This document shows positions 7,583-16,578 of a DNA stretch of 64,000 nucleotides, piece after piece. A model generated the notes under the pieces. It was not told where the DNA came from and did not search any database. It saw nothing but the letters and a program-made list of their open reading frames with translations. The DNA is from Pseudomonas sp. S09G 359 (lineage in GTDB: Bacteria > Pseudomonadota > Gammaproteobacteria > Pseudomonadales > Pseudomonadaceae). The stretch's first letter is position 1. The number at the start of each line of letters is the position of its first letter. The stretch spans positions 3,191,501 through 3,255,500 of the forward strand of contig NZ_CP025263.1 in the NCBI RefSeq assembly GCF_002843605.1. The letters are read 5' to 3'. The position numbers and the translations under genes were made by a program.

Positions 7583-8056
7583 TCAGTTGGAGAAAAGCGC
7601 TGACCACCTGTCACCGAACAGGGCGATGGCCAGTCCTGCGAGCATCACCATCGACCCGGCCAACTTGATGAGAGACACCGGCCTTTCCGATGCCCCCATC
7701 AATCCGAAATGATCGATAACCAGTGAGGAGATAATCTGACCTGCGATAGCGAGGCCCAGCAGGGCTGACAGGCCGATTTTTGGCGCAAGCACCACATAAC
7801 TAAGCAAGGCACCGGCACCCAGCAGACCGCCCAGCAGGCTCCACCAGGGCTGGGCAGGTATAGCCGCCAGTGAGGCCACTATCCCGCCACGCATCAATGA
7901 AAAGACGCCCAGGCACACCGCTCCGGCAGTAAATGAGAACAGCGCCGCCGCTACGGAATCTCCACCCACACCTTTAGCGAGTTGACCATTCAGCGTGGTC
8001 TGCAGGGTAATGCCAAGCCCCGCGGCGATGGCCAGCAGGTAGTAAGCTGCGTTCAT
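7583..8056 (-). CDS. YdcZ-type (DUF606) DMT-superfamily membrane protein
   Basis: 157 aa with five predicted membrane helices, the size and pattern of the YdcZ/DUF606 family, half-size relatives of drug/metabolite transporters that probably work as dimers. Recognisable parts are the N-terminal AGLGITLQTTLNGQLAKGVG and the helices around GGLLGAGALLSYVVLAPKIG. AAGGAGG stands seven bases before the ATG. It starts 11 bp after the stop of the upstream amidohydrolase, so the two are surely cotranscribed and it may move the substrate or product of that enzyme. Substrate unknown. Confidence 0.85.
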   Translation of the reverse strand: MNAAYYLLAIAAGLGITLQTTLNGQLAKGVGGDSVAAALFSFTAGAVCLGVFSLMRGGIVASLAAIPAQPWWSLLGGLLGAGALLSYVVLAPKIGLSALLGLAIAGQIISSLVIDHFGLMGASERPVSLIKLAGSMVMLAGLAIALFGDRWSALFSN

Positions 8057-8067
8057 TTCGCGCCTCC

Positions 8068-9465
8068 TTACTTGGCTGACTCAAGCGGCATGAATGTCTC
8101 GGCAAAAATATCCGGCTGGTAGCCTGCGGCAGCAAACAGATGCTCACGGGATTCGTCGATTGCTGCACGCAGCCTTTCGCTGTCCACGCCCAGCACCTTG
8201 CCGCCGCGCTTGACGATGCGCCCGCCAATCATGACCGTGTCGACATTGCTGCGTTCGGCCGCGTGTACCACGGTGCCGAATGCGTTACCCGACGGGTAAA
8301 GGTTGATGTCCTGCGCATTGATAAGGATCAGGTCGGCCTGTTTGCCGGGGGCCAGGGTGCCGACTTTGTCCTGCAATCCTGCACAGGTGGCGCCGTCAAG
8401 AGTGGCGGCTTTGAGCAGGCCATGAGCCGGCAGGGTCACCGGATGATGCTCTGCGCCGCAGCAGCGCTGCTGGTGCATGCCCATGACGCGTTGCAGGTAG
8501 AACGCCACCCGCATCTCCATGAACATGTCACCGCTATAGGAGGTTTCGTTATCGACACTCAGCCCCGGGCTGATGCCGTGACGCTGGGCCGACTGCATGG
8601 CGAACATTCCATCTTCAATGCCGTAGTGGGCATCTGAACGCGGGCATACGTTGACCCGCACGCCAGCCTCGCGAATGATTTTCCAGCCGGCGTCCGGCAG
8701 CGAGGTGCAGTGGTTGAAGATGTTATCGGGGCGCAGCAGGCCCTCGCGATGCAAACCCTCCAACTCAGCTGCCATGTCCCCGCCAAAAAATTCGGTGATG
8801 ATCGGCAGCCCCAGACGCCTGGCCTCAGCCCACAGCTCAGGTTCAAGCTGCGCCATCACCGCCAGCGAGAGCAGCGGGTTGTCACCGTTATTGACGTATT
8901 TTTCCTGGAGACGCTCCAGGTTGCCGGGCCAGTGGGCTTTGTCCCACTCACCGGAAACTGGCGCACCGGAGGCGTGTACAGATCGGATACCAGCATCAAG
9001 CAGCGCCTCTACCGCAGCATCGGAGTGCGCGCCGGTACGGCTGTTGTGCGAGTTATCGACCACGGTCGTGATGCCCGCATCGATGCAGCCCAATGCAGTC
9101 AGCAGGTTGCCAATATACATATCAGCCGGGCGATAGTATTTGGCGAACGAGAAGTGCGTGGCGTTGCAGTAGTCTTCCAGGGTTTCGGCATTCGGGTTGA
9201 TTCGACGCAGTTGGCCCTCCCAGGAGTGACGATGCGTATCGACCATGCCGGGCATGGCAATCATGCCGGATGCCTCGATAACAACAGCGTCGCCGGCCTC
9301 AATGTTTTCACTTATGGCCGTGATGGTGCTGCCTTCGATAAGGATATCGCCGCGCGCCAGATTGCCGATATCTCCATCCATGCTCAGCACAGTGGCGCCG
9401 CGGATAAGGGTGCGGGCGGCCGGAGCGGCCGGGGCCTGCACGATGCTGCGGTTATATTCAGCCAT
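8068..9465 (-). CDS. Metal-dependent amidohydrolase / deaminase-like enzyme
   Basis: 465 aa, in the cytosine deaminase/chlorohydrolase branch of the amidohydrolase superfamily. The metal site is visible: MVDTHRHSWEG (His78 and His80), FNHCTSLPDAG, VCPRSDAHYG and the Asp in SVDNETSYSG. A TIM barrel core is flanked by the usual beta-sandwich (LIRGATVLSMDGD; ADLILINAQDINLYP). GAGGTG precedes the ATG. First gene of a unit with YdcZ and SMP-30 genes. It faces a LysR gene across an intergenic region carrying a perfect palindrome, which probably controls it. Substrate could be a purine, pyrimidine, triazine or other cyclic amidine. Confidence 0.87.
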   Translation of the reverse strand: MAEYNRSIVQAPAAPAARTLIRGATVLSMDGDIGNLARGDILIEGSTITAISENIEAGDAVVIEASGMIAMPGMVDTHRHSWEGQLRRINPNAETLEDYCNATHFSFAKYYRPADMYIGNLLTALGCIDAGITTVVDNSHNSRTGAHSDAAVEALLDAGIRSVHASGAPVSGEWDKAHWPGNLERLQEKYVNNGDNPLLSLAVMAQLEPELWAEARRLGLPIITEFFGGDMAAELEGLHREGLLRPDNIFNHCTSLPDAGWKIIREAGVRVNVCPRSDAHYGIEDGMFAMQSAQRHGISPGLSVDNETSYSGDMFMEMRVAFYLQRVMGMHQQRCCGAEHHPVTLPAHGLLKAATLDGATCAGLQDKVGTLAPGKQADLILINAQDINLYPSGNAFGTVVHAAERSNVDTVMIGGRIVKRGGKVLGVDSERLRAAIDESREHLFAAAGYQPDIFAETFMPLESAK

Positions 9466-9544
9466 TTTCTGTACACCTCTTCAAATTTCGTTGGAAGCAA
9501 TGTACGCAATGCGGTACTGCGGGAAAAAGATGGTTAAACTGTTT

Positions 9545-9571
9545 TTATTATTCAATATTTACGAATAATAA
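9545..9571. promoter_or_regulatory. Palindromic LysR-type operator candidate
   Basis: TTATTATTC (9545-9553) and GAATAATAA (9563-9571) are perfect inverted repeats with a 9-bp spacer, fitting the T-N11-A rule for LysR sites (ATTC...GAAT). It lies between the amidohydrolase start (9465) and the LysR start (9611), 40 bp from the regulator. Confidence 0.6.
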
Positions 9572-9610
9572 CGACTTCCCCCGATCACTGCTTTGAGGCT
9601 GCTAACAGTC

Positions 9611-10522
9611 ATGGACCGTATTCAAGCGATGCAGGTTTTCGTTCGTGTGGCTGAAGCAGAAAGCTTTATTCAGGCGGCGCAGACGCTCTCTTTGCCAGCC
9701 TCGACAGTGACCAGCAGCGTTAAAAATCTTGAGAAGTACTTGCAGGTGCGCCTGCTGAACAGAACAACGCGGCGGGTCAGCCTGACGTCTGAGGGCGCAC
9801 AATATCTGGCGCAGTGCCGGGAAATATTGGAGCTGATTGAACACACAGAGACCAGTCTGACGGATTCCGTAAAACGGCCACAGGGCCGTTTGCGTGTCGA
9901 TATGCCGGGTGGCATTGCACACTTCATCGTCATGCCAAACCTGCAAGACTTCTACAGGCGCTACCCGGATATCTACCTGATGATAGGCGTCAACGATCGG
10001 CAGGTTGATCTGGTGCAAGAGGGTGTCGATTGCGTCATTCGTACAGGCGAGCTCGATGACTCAACGCTCGTTGCGCGCCCACTCGGCCGGTTTCGCTGGG
10101 TTACGTGTGCTTCTGTCGCCTATCTCGAAGAAAACGGTACTCCGCAAATTCCGCAAGATTTGTCTCACCACCGGGCCATCCATTACTTCTCGGGCCGCGC
10201 AAGACAAGCAGGTGAAATGCGCTTCGCCCGTGGCACCGAAAAGATCTCAGTCCCGGTGAACGGCACAGCGGCTGTCAACGAGACTGGGCTTTACATCAAA
10301 ATGTGCCTTGAAGGCTTCGGGCTGGTGCAGCTCGCCGAGAACGTAGTCAGCGAGCATCTGCGAGAAGGGCGGCTGGTCGAAGTGCTTGCTGACTGGCAGC
10401 CTGCATCGGTTCCTGTGCATCTGCTATACCCGCATCAGCGCTTTCTATCGCCAGCCGTGAGCGCATTCGCGGACTGGATTGCCGGGCTTGTTCGCGACGA
10501 TGATTCAGCAGGTTCAAGTTGA
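9611..10522 (+). CDS. LysR-family transcriptional regulator
   Basis: 303 aa. ATG 9611 (MDRIQAMQVFVRVAEAESF) is the standard start of this family; an in-frame TTG at 9593 is less likely. Winged HTH at residues 3-60 (AAQTLSLPASTVTSSVKNLE), effector domain from about 90 (GRLRVDMPGGIAHFIVMPNL). This is the CrgA-like subgroup that often controls a divergent enzyme gene. It is divergent from the amidohydrolase-YdcZ-SMP-30 unit, its likely target. Its 3' end overlaps the 3' end of the convergent MFS gene by 88 bp. Inducer unknown. Confidence 0.9.
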   Translation: MDRIQAMQVFVRVAEAESFIQAAQTLSLPASTVTSSVKNLEKYLQVRLLNRTTRRVSLTSEGAQYLAQCREILELIEHTETSLTDSVKRPQGRLRVDMPGGIAHFIVMPNLQDFYRRYPDIYLMIGVNDRQVDLVQEGVDCVIRTGELDDSTLVARPLGRFRWVTCASVAYLEENGTPQIPQDLSHHRAIHYFSGRARQAGEMRFARGTEKISVPVNGTAAVNETGLYIKMCLEGFGLVQLAENVVSEHLREGRLVEVLADWQPASVPVHLLYPHQRFLSPAVSAFADWIAGLVRDDDSAGSS

Positions 10523-11682
10523 ACATTGCGCCCGGCCAGCATGCCGGTGAATGCGCCGGCTACGGAGATTGCGGCTGTGATCAGCAGCGGTGCTGTCCAG
10601 CTACCGGTCCAGTCGTGCAGTTGGCCCAGCAGCAAGGGGCCTGCGGCTGCCATCAGGTAGCCGACGCACTGTGCCATTCCTGAAAGTGCCGCCGTGTCAC
10701 CGGCATTTTTTGTGCGCAAGCCGATGAAGGTCAGGCCGAGCATCATGCTGGCACCAGAGCCGAAGCCCAGGAACGCGGCCCACAACATGGCGTAGTCTGG
10801 CGCGGAAATGAGCCCGATCAGGGATGAGGCGGTTAACAGGCTGACGGTAGCGGCTGCCAGTTTCTGGTCTTTGAGACGGCGAAGCGTGGCCGCCAGAATC
10901 AGGCCGGGAATGGCCGTGGTCAGTTGAAGCGTGCCGTGTACCGTGCCTGCTTGCTCCGGGGATATGCCATGGTCCATCAGAATGGTCGGCAGCCAGCCGA
11001 CGGCGACATAAAAAGGCATCGCGTTCAGCCCCATGAACAGTGTGACCTGCCATGCCAGCGGCGAACGCCAGACGGCCACGGTTGGCGCTTGTTTCGGACC
11101 TGACAGATTTACGTGTTCGTGTTTTTTCAACTGCGGCAGCCACACCACCAGCGCCAACAACGGGGCTGCGACCAACAAACTCAGGGCAATCGGCCATCCC
11201 CATGATTGGGTCAGCGGAATTATTACAGCTGAACCGACAGCGCCCGCTGCACCCATCGTGATGGAATAAGCGCCGGTCATGGACGCCATTTTTGTCGAGA
11301 AGTCGCGTTTGATCAGGCCGGGCAGCAGCACGTTGCCCAGGGCGATCCCAGTGCCTATCAATATCGTACCGGCGTACAAGGCCCAAGCGCTGCCTGAGGA
11401 GCGGAGCAGGATGCCCGCTGAAATGACCAACAGTGCACCGAAAAGCGTGCGCTCGATGCCGAACCTGCGGGCGACCGATGCGCTGAGCGGGGAGAAGGCG
11501 GCAAAGGCAAGTAATGGCAGTGAAGTAAGCAGGCCTAGAGCTGAGGCGCTCAAGCCAAAATCATTCTGGATCAGCGGCAAAACGGGCGCGATGCTGGTAA
11601 AGGGAACGCGCAGGTTCACGGCGATAAGCAGAATGCCTGCGACGAGCGCGATGGCATGCCACTTGTTTTTTGTATCTGACAT
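10435..11682 (-). CDS. nimT: MFS transporter of the CynX/NimT type
   Basis: 415 aa with about 12 membrane helices. ATG 11682 (MSDTKNKWHAIALVAGILL) follows AGAGGA; a start at 11751 would add 23 implausible residues. The first loop reads LRVPFTSIAPVLPLIQNDFG, as in CynX and NimT (YeaN), and the protein is full length. In E. coli, NimT exports 2-nitroimidazole and is controlled by the divergent AraC gene nimR. The same arrangement is seen here, so the assignment rests on family plus context; the substrate may differ in Pseudomonas. Its last 88 bp overlap the convergent LysR gene. Confidence 0.7.
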   Translation of the reverse strand: MSDTKNKWHAIALVAGILLIAVNLRVPFTSIAPVLPLIQNDFGLSASALGLLTSLPLLAFAAFSPLSASVARRFGIERTLFGALLVISAGILLRSSGSAWALYAGTILIGTGIALGNVLLPGLIKRDFSTKMASMTGAYSITMGAAGAVGSAVIIPLTQSWGWPIALSLLVAAPLLALVVWLPQLKKHEHVNLSGPKQAPTVAVWRSPLAWQVTLFMGLNAMPFYVAVGWLPTILMDHGISPEQAGTVHGTLQLTTAIPGLILAATLRRLKDQKLAAATVSLLTASSLIGLISAPDYAMLWAAFLGFGSGASMMLGLTFIGLRTKNAGDTAALSGMAQCVGYLMAAAGPLLLGQLHDWTGSWTAPLLITAAISVAGAFTGMLAGRNVQLEPAESSSRTSPAIQSANALTAGDRKR

Positions 11683-11770
11683 ATTCTTTATCTGTCCTCT
11701 TGAAAGAAGACAACTGTAGAGAACTTCAGGCCCGTATAATATAGATATCAAGACACCCGATACCTAAATT

Positions 11771-12565
11771 ATGCCAAGCTCAAAAAATATCGTTTCCTCG
11801 CCGGAAGATTTCGATTCAGACCTTTTCGCCCAGGCAGCGATTGCCCTCAAGGTTGCGCCTGACCTCAATGATTCGGGTGCCCGCCCGCATGATCATCGTA
11901 AAGGCCAGCTGATCCTGTCTTTGCATGGCGCAGTGAGCTGTGAGGTGCAAAATGCACTCTGGCTTGTCCCTCCCCAGCACGCCGTATGGATCCCTGGCGG
12001 CACGCCGCACAGTTGCCGAGTGACCGCAAACGCCCGGACCTGCTTTCTGTTCGTTGAGCCCGGTGCGGCAGCCATGCCTGAAGAATGCTGCACGGTTGCC
12101 ATTACGCCCCTTGTTCGGGAGATGGTCCTGCATCTCGCTGAACAGGAACCTGCTTACCATTCCAAGGGCAAGACAGCTCGGCTGGTTGCAGTGCTGCTTG
12201 AGCAGCTTTCCGATGCCCCGCTGAAAGAGCTGCATTTGCCGATATCAGACCACCCCAAGATCAAACAAATCGCGGATACGCTCTTCTCAGATCCAGGCGA
12301 CCGAACCACGTTGCGCGAGTGGGCCACTCGGCTTGCAACCAGTGAACGAACGCTGGCCAGGCTTGTAGAAAGCACGACCGGACTGAGCTTCGGACGCTGG
12401 CGTCAACAATTGCATTTGATGATCGCACTGAGTCATTTGGCGGAGGGGGTATCCGTGCAACGTGTGGCGGGCATCCTGGGATATGACTCTGTTAATGCAT
12501 TCATCACTATGTTCAAGAAAGCACTGGGTAAACCGCCTACTCAGTATTTTTCCTCTCTGCGCTAG
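11771..12565 (+). CDS. nimR: AraC-family regulator, NimR-like
   Basis: 264 aa. N-terminal cupin-type sensor domain (residues 30-110, PHDHRKGQLILSLHG, VPPQHAVWIPGGTPHSCRV) and a C-terminal double HTH (residues 165-262; first HTH TLREWATRLATSERTLARLV, second VQRVAGILGYDSVNAFITMF). This order and size match NimR/YeaM-type regulators. It is divergent from the NimT-like exporter over 88 bp containing TATAATATAG, so it probably represses or activates that gene and itself. An IS element begins about 55 bp after its stop. Confidence 0.75.
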   Translation: MPSSKNIVSSPEDFDSDLFAQAAIALKVAPDLNDSGARPHDHRKGQLILSLHGAVSCEVQNALWLVPPQHAVWIPGGTPHSCRVTANARTCFLFVEPGAAAMPEECCTVAITPLVREMVLHLAEQEPAYHSKGKTARLVAVLLEQLSDAPLKELHLPISDHPKIKQIADTLFSDPGDRTTLREWATRLATSERTLARLVESTTGLSFGRWRQQLHLMIALSHLAEGVSVQRVAGILGYDSVNAFITMFKKALGKPPTQYFSSLR

Positions 12566-12619
12566 TGCTCTGCTGGCTGATACAAAGCGCCGAGGCTGTA
12601 GAACGATCTGTCTGCTATT

Positions 12620-14218
12620 GGCCGATTCTGTTGAAAAAGTCGGATTTTCAGATCGCCTGAACTCAGGCACGACCACCACCGGAGAACCTACTCACCACAT
12701 TGAGTGGTTTTTCGGCCCTTCGGTGACCTTTGCTGCTCTGTTATTGGGTTAAATTGAGGTTTTTTGCTTGGTGCAGGCGCACCTATCCCGTGACTGGTGG
12801 CCCTTGAGATGAAAATTTGGCCAGCCGTCGCAGGTTCTGCACCGCAGCGGCCAGCGTGAATTCATCCGTCGCGCCACTCATGCCACGTAGCCGCAGGCGA
12901 TCCAATTTCAGGATGCGCTTGAGGTGGGCAAACAACATTTCGACCTTTTTACGTTCGTGGCGAGAGCGCTGATATTCCGGCGTTGCTGCAATGCGCCGAG
13001 CCACATCGCGAGCGGCTTCATGGACGCTGCGAGCGATCTTGCGGAACGCGGTGTTCGGGCAACACGTAGCGCAGTCGGTCTGCCGGGATCGGAAGATAAT
13101 GGTGTTGGCTTTGGTGACGTGTGAACGCTCATTCTTGAAGGCTCGCCATTCGCTGCGCAATGGGTTGCCGGCCGGGCAGCGGTATTCCTCAGCCTCTTCA
13201 TTCCAGTGGAAATCGTTGCTCGAAAAACTGTCGTTCTTGCGCTCGGTTTTGTCCCACACCGGCACATGCGGCTCGATGTCTTTTTCCTCCACCATCCAGG
13301 CCAGCATCGGCGCTGTACCGTAAGCAGTATCGCCAATGAGGCGCTCCGGCTTGATGTCGAACTGCGCTTCAACCCGTTCGATCATCGTCTTGGTGCTCTC
13401 GACTTCTGCGGTTCGATGAGCCGGTGTGGGTTCCACATCCATGATCACGCCGTGCTCTGTATCGATCAGATAATTCGTGGAGTAAGCGTAGAAAGCTGGG
13501 CCTCCTGGAGCAGCGGTCCAGCGGGCTTGAGGATCCGTCAGCGACAGGTGCTTCGGCAGCGTTTCGGCCAAAGCCTCTTCATCAAGTGCCTCAAGGTACT
13601 CACGCACGGCGCGGGTCCTCAGAACCGGATCGCTCCAGTTGACCGGTTCACCACCCGGTGCGCCGCGCTGCCGACTCGCATCCGCTTTGATAATGCTGGC
13701 GTCCACGGCAAAACCTTCGCCCTTGACCAGACCAGCGTCCATGCAGCGACGCAGTACTTCATTGAACAACCAGCGAAACAGATCACTGTCCCGAAAACGG
13801 CCGTGTCGATTTTTGGAAAAGGTCGAGTGGTTGGGGACTTCATCTTCAAGGCTCAATCGGCAGAACCAGCGATACGCCAGGTTCAAATGGGCCTCTTCGC
13901 ACAACCTCCGTTCGGAGCGGATGCCATAGCAGTAGCCGACGATCAGCATGCGGATCATCAGTTCAGGATCAATCGACGGACGCCCAATCGGGCTATAGAA
14001 ATCGCCGAGGTAATGGCGCAGGTCGCTCAGATCAAGACACCGATCAATGTTGCGTAGAAGGTGAGTGGCTGGGATGTGATCTTCAAGGTTGAACGAGTAA
14101 AACAGCTGCTCCTGCCCACTCGATAACTGTCCCATCATGTTGCGTGCTTCCCTGCTGGCCAATGCGGAGATTTTGCCGGAGGCCAGCCAGGGGAGCTACT
14201 TTTTCAACAGAATCGGCC
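12620..14218. mobile_element. IS1182-family insertion sequence, complete
   Basis: About 1.6 kb bounded by perfect 21-bp inverted repeats (GGCCGATTCTGTTGAAAAAG plus T; 12620-12640 and 14198-14218) and holding one intact transposase gene. No target duplication is visible outside the repeats. The outer eight bases GGCCGATT match the core of the local extragenic repeat family, and CTGCTATTGGCCGATT at the left junction is identical to 3629-3644. So the outer part of the inverted repeats may be target sequence, and the true IS end may be nearer CTGTTGAAAAAGT. Confidence 0.85.
12783..14138 (-). CDS. IS1182-family transposase
   Basis: 451 aa, full length. ATG 14138 (MMGQLSSGQEQLFYSF) follows AGGGAAG and matches the usual start; an upstream TTG frame is ignored. 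The N-terminal DUF772-like part reads IGRPSIDPELMIRMLIVGYC. The DDE residues are the Asp in FAVDASIIKAD, the Asp in IGDTAYGT and the Glu in KKVEMLFAHLKR. A Cys cluster (DCATCCP) lies before the last block, as in the family. The frame is intact, so the element may still be active. Confidence 0.93.
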   Translation of the reverse strand: MMGQLSSGQEQLFYSFNLEDHIPATHLLRNIDRCLDLSDLRHYLGDFYSPIGRPSIDPELMIRMLIVGYCYGIRSERRLCEEAHLNLAYRWFCRLSLEDEVPNHSTFSKNRHGRFRDSDLFRWLFNEVLRRCMDAGLVKGEGFAVDASIIKADASRQRGAPGGEPVNWSDPVLRTRAVREYLEALDEEALAETLPKHLSLTDPQARWTAAPGGPAFYAYSTNYLIDTEHGVIMDVEPTPAHRTAEVESTKTMIERVEAQFDIKPERLIGDTAYGTAPMLAWMVEEKDIEPHVPVWDKTERKNDSFSSNDFHWNEEAEEYRCPAGNPLRSEWRAFKNERSHVTKANTIIFRSRQTDCATCCPNTAFRKIARSVHEAARDVARRIAATPEYQRSRHERKKVEMLFAHLKRILKLDRLRLRGMSGATDEFTLAAAVQNLRRLAKFSSQGPPVTG

Positions 14219-14257
14219 GAGAGCTGTCAGTCATAGTTGCTCCATGTTGTCAGAGCT

Positions 14258-14579
14258 TCCAAAAAACATTTTTACTGGGCTCTAGCGCAGTATTTTCAGG
14301 TCGGAAAAACTAAAATATGCCCCCAGTTTTGCCCCCAGTAGCGCGGGATATGCGGGCGATCGAGATTGGCGATCTCTGAGGCGGAGCAGGGTGGTCGTCG
14401 ATGGCTTTCAGGGTGACTCCTCATCGGATCTGGCGGGAGGGGGCAGGGCTCATCAAGGACCAGCTAATCCGCTCTTGGTCGAGAACAGCAAATTCGATCG
14501 GCTGTGTTCGACCTAATATTTGCATCCGCGTGATTGGTTTGCTGGGCTTGGAGGTGTCTACGAAACCAAGAGCGATTCA
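14258..14579. repeat. 322-bp dispersed repeat, copy A
   Basis: Aligns without gaps over its full 322 bp with copy C at 47812-48133; its last 125 bp also align without gaps with copy B at 23263-23387. The left part holds two direct TGCCCCCAG-type motifs around 14322-14340 (GCCCCCAGTTTTGCCCCCAG), a pattern I associate with DNA beside tyrosine-recombinase attachment sites. A small hairpin GAGATTGGCGATCTC follows. All copies end at GCGATTCA, after which the sequences diverge completely. No convincing gene lies inside. Copy A separates the IS from the broken diguanylate cyclase. Confidence 0.8.
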
Positions 14580-14609
14580 CTCGCCTACGAGCTGATAGAG
14601 CTTTCACTC

Positions 14610-15788
14610 ATGAGTGACTTGAACCGGTACGAGATTGCAGATCAGTTGGTTCGAATTGGGGCGCCCTCGTTAAACCCCGCTGAGGTCTTGCCGTGTCTGC
14701 TCGCCAAGGCACATAAGAGGCTCCTCAATGAACCAGATTTTGGACGGATTTTATCGCCGAGTGACCATGCGCAACTGTTCCGTGAAACCACCGCGCAGTT
14801 CTGGAAGCATATCGTGCCCATTGTGAAGCTCGGCTTCTGCATTCACTTCATATTCATTTTCATCTTTAGCGTGATGCACTTACCTTCCCTTGCGGTGAGT
14901 AATGTATTGAGCGTCCTCGGTTATGCAGCTTGCGTGAAGGCTATTCGCGCAGGACGCTACAGCCTCACCGGCGTATTGATGAGTGTAGAAATTATTCTGC
15001 ACGCTTTATTGGCAACTTGGGTGCTGGGTTGGGACAGCAATTTTTATTTTTACCTTTACTGCTTAATCCCCATCATCGCGTTCAGTTTTCAAGATGCGCT
15101 CTTACCACGATTGTTGCTCTACCTGGCTATCCTGGCCGTGTCGGTGGGTGGTTTCGCCTTGCGTAAACACCTTGGTATCAACTCCGGCGTGGCGCCACAG
15201 TGGCTTGAGATATTTGGCGTCGTAAATGTGTTGGCTGCACTTGGCGTGCTGCTGGATTGCACAGCCTTGTCAGTACGCTTCACGCGTTCAATGCAAGCAA
15301 AACTGTTTTAGACCGCCAATCGCGATAGCCTGACCAATCTCTATACGCGGCGCCGGGTAATGCATGAGGTGCTGCAGTTAACCGATTCGGGATCGTCAAC
15401 GATCATCCTGCTGGATATCGATCATTTCAAACAGATCAATGACCGTCTGGGCCATGAGCGGGGCGACTTGATCCTCCAGCGAGTGGCTGAAGCCATCAGC
15501 AGTAATTTGCGAGCCACAGATGTGGCTTCACGCTGGGGTGGCGAAGAATTTCTGGTGCTGATGCCTTCCACATCTGCACATGCGGCAAAGGCCGTGGCGG
15601 ATCGAATCCTGCTGCGGATCCGCGAATGGGTTGGGGAATTGAATGACTCTCCACTTATCGTCACCGCCACCCTGGCCGTGAGCGAAATTCACTATGGAGA
15701 AAGCTTTGGAAGCGCCCTCAATCGCGCGGATCAGGCGTTGTATCGAGGCAAACATCAGGAGCGTAACCAGGTAATTTTTGCGAGTTGA
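14610..15788 (+). pseudogene. Membrane diguanylate cyclase interrupted by an in-frame TAG
   Basis: From ATG 14610 (MSDLNRYEIADQLVRIGAP) a cytoplasmic N-terminus is followed by about six membrane helices (FCIHFIFIFIFSVMHL to VVNVLAALGVLLDCTAL). The frame then meets TAG at 15309-15311 and continues at once as a GGDEF domain (RDSLTNLYTRRRVM), with the active motif RWGGEEFLVLMPS and an intact C-terminus to 15788. All other codons are open, so a single nonsense change separates sensor and cyclase. Readthrough or restart at ATG 15360 would give only partial GGDEF. The upstream region is repeat copy A, so the promoter may also be lost. Confidence 0.8.
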
Positions 15789-16053
15789 GTAGCAATTTCA
15801 CTAACAGCGAGCGTTGTGCGGTTCATGGCGATTCAACGGTTTCATCAGCAAGTACATGGGGTATGGCTGGGGGCGTCTGCATATCGTCAGCGGGGGCCGT
15901 TTCTTGACGTTTTCGGGTTAATGACAGTGGGTTGCCTTTGAGCCTCATCAACTTTGAACTAATCATTACCAGAGCCGCCCTAATTCCGTGAAGGTTGCCT
16001 CAAGCCCAGGTTTATCCTGGGTTACTCAATCACACACGAAGGTTTGGTGAATC

Positions 16054-16302
16054 ATGAAGAGCGAACAGGTAGAAGGCGTCGTAGAAAAGGTTGCCGGCAA
16101 AGCGCAGAGCGCAGTCGGGAAACTGTTTGGTGATTCGAAGTTGGAGGCTGAAGGTACTGGTCGCCAAGCTGCTGGTCAGTTGACCCAGACCTATGGTGAT
16201 GCACTGGATAGCGTATCTACGTTTGTTAAAGAAAAACCAGTTGCTGCAATCGCGATTGGTGCAGTTGCTCTGCTGGTTCTAGACCGTCTCTTTCGCCGCT
16301 GA
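16054..16302 (+). CDS. CsbD/YjbJ-like stress protein with C-terminal membrane helix
   Basis: 82 aa. The N-terminal half has the CsbD-type pattern (KSEQVEGVVEKVAGKAQSAVGK, SKLEAEGTGRQAAGQLTQTYG), small repeats rich in Gly, Ala, Lys and Glu. The C-terminal 25 residues (FVKEKPVAAIAIGAVALLVLDRLFRR) are a membrane anchor, as in ElaB/YqjD-like ribosome-associated proteins. CsbD-like genes are often induced by general stress. GAAGG about 15 bases before the ATG and GGTG nearer give only a moderate ribosome site. A single gene between a broken cyclase and an MCP. Confidence 0.8.
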   Translation: MKSEQVEGVVEKVAGKAQSAVGKLFGDSKLEAEGTGRQAAGQLTQTYGDALDSVSTFVKEKPVAAIAIGAVALLVLDRLFRR

Positions 16303-16540
16303 GTTGAGAAAAAAGGACGTTTCGACAGAGGCGCTCCCTTTTGCGTTTATCGCCCTGCGTCCCTAGAACTTTCCATCAGTGGGCTTCGGGGGCCTGGGCG
16401 GTATGCACGACTCACTTCCATTCAAGCACCGCGTTTAAATTGAGTGGCTGCACCCCAAGGTTTTGGAGTGACGGCGGGCGCTCTAGTCAACGGCGATCCA
16501 GAAACCGCCAGTGGGGTTGGGTAGGCTCGCAAACAAAGTC

Positions 16541-16569
16541 CGGGGATCTCCATAAATTGGAGTTCCCCG
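16541..16569 (-). terminator. Hairpin downstream of the MCP gene
   Basis: CGGGGATCTCCA (16541-16552) pairs with TGGAGTTCCCCG (16558-16569) with one mismatch and a five-base loop. It lies 10 bp after the MCP stop on the minus strand, but the following T-run is weak (GACTTTGTTTG). Confidence 0.5.
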
Positions 16570-16578
16570 TGTGTCGCT

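Noticed and set aside
8710..9537. 275-codon plus-strand frame
   Set aside because: Antisense to the amidohydrolase; no start signal and no motif.
13206..14057. 283-codon plus-strand frame in the IS
   Set aside because: Antisense to the intact transposase.
14572..14609. Start of the cyclase inside the repeat (ATG 14520)
   Set aside because: The repeat supplies these codons in unrelated contexts too; native sequence starts near ATG 14610.
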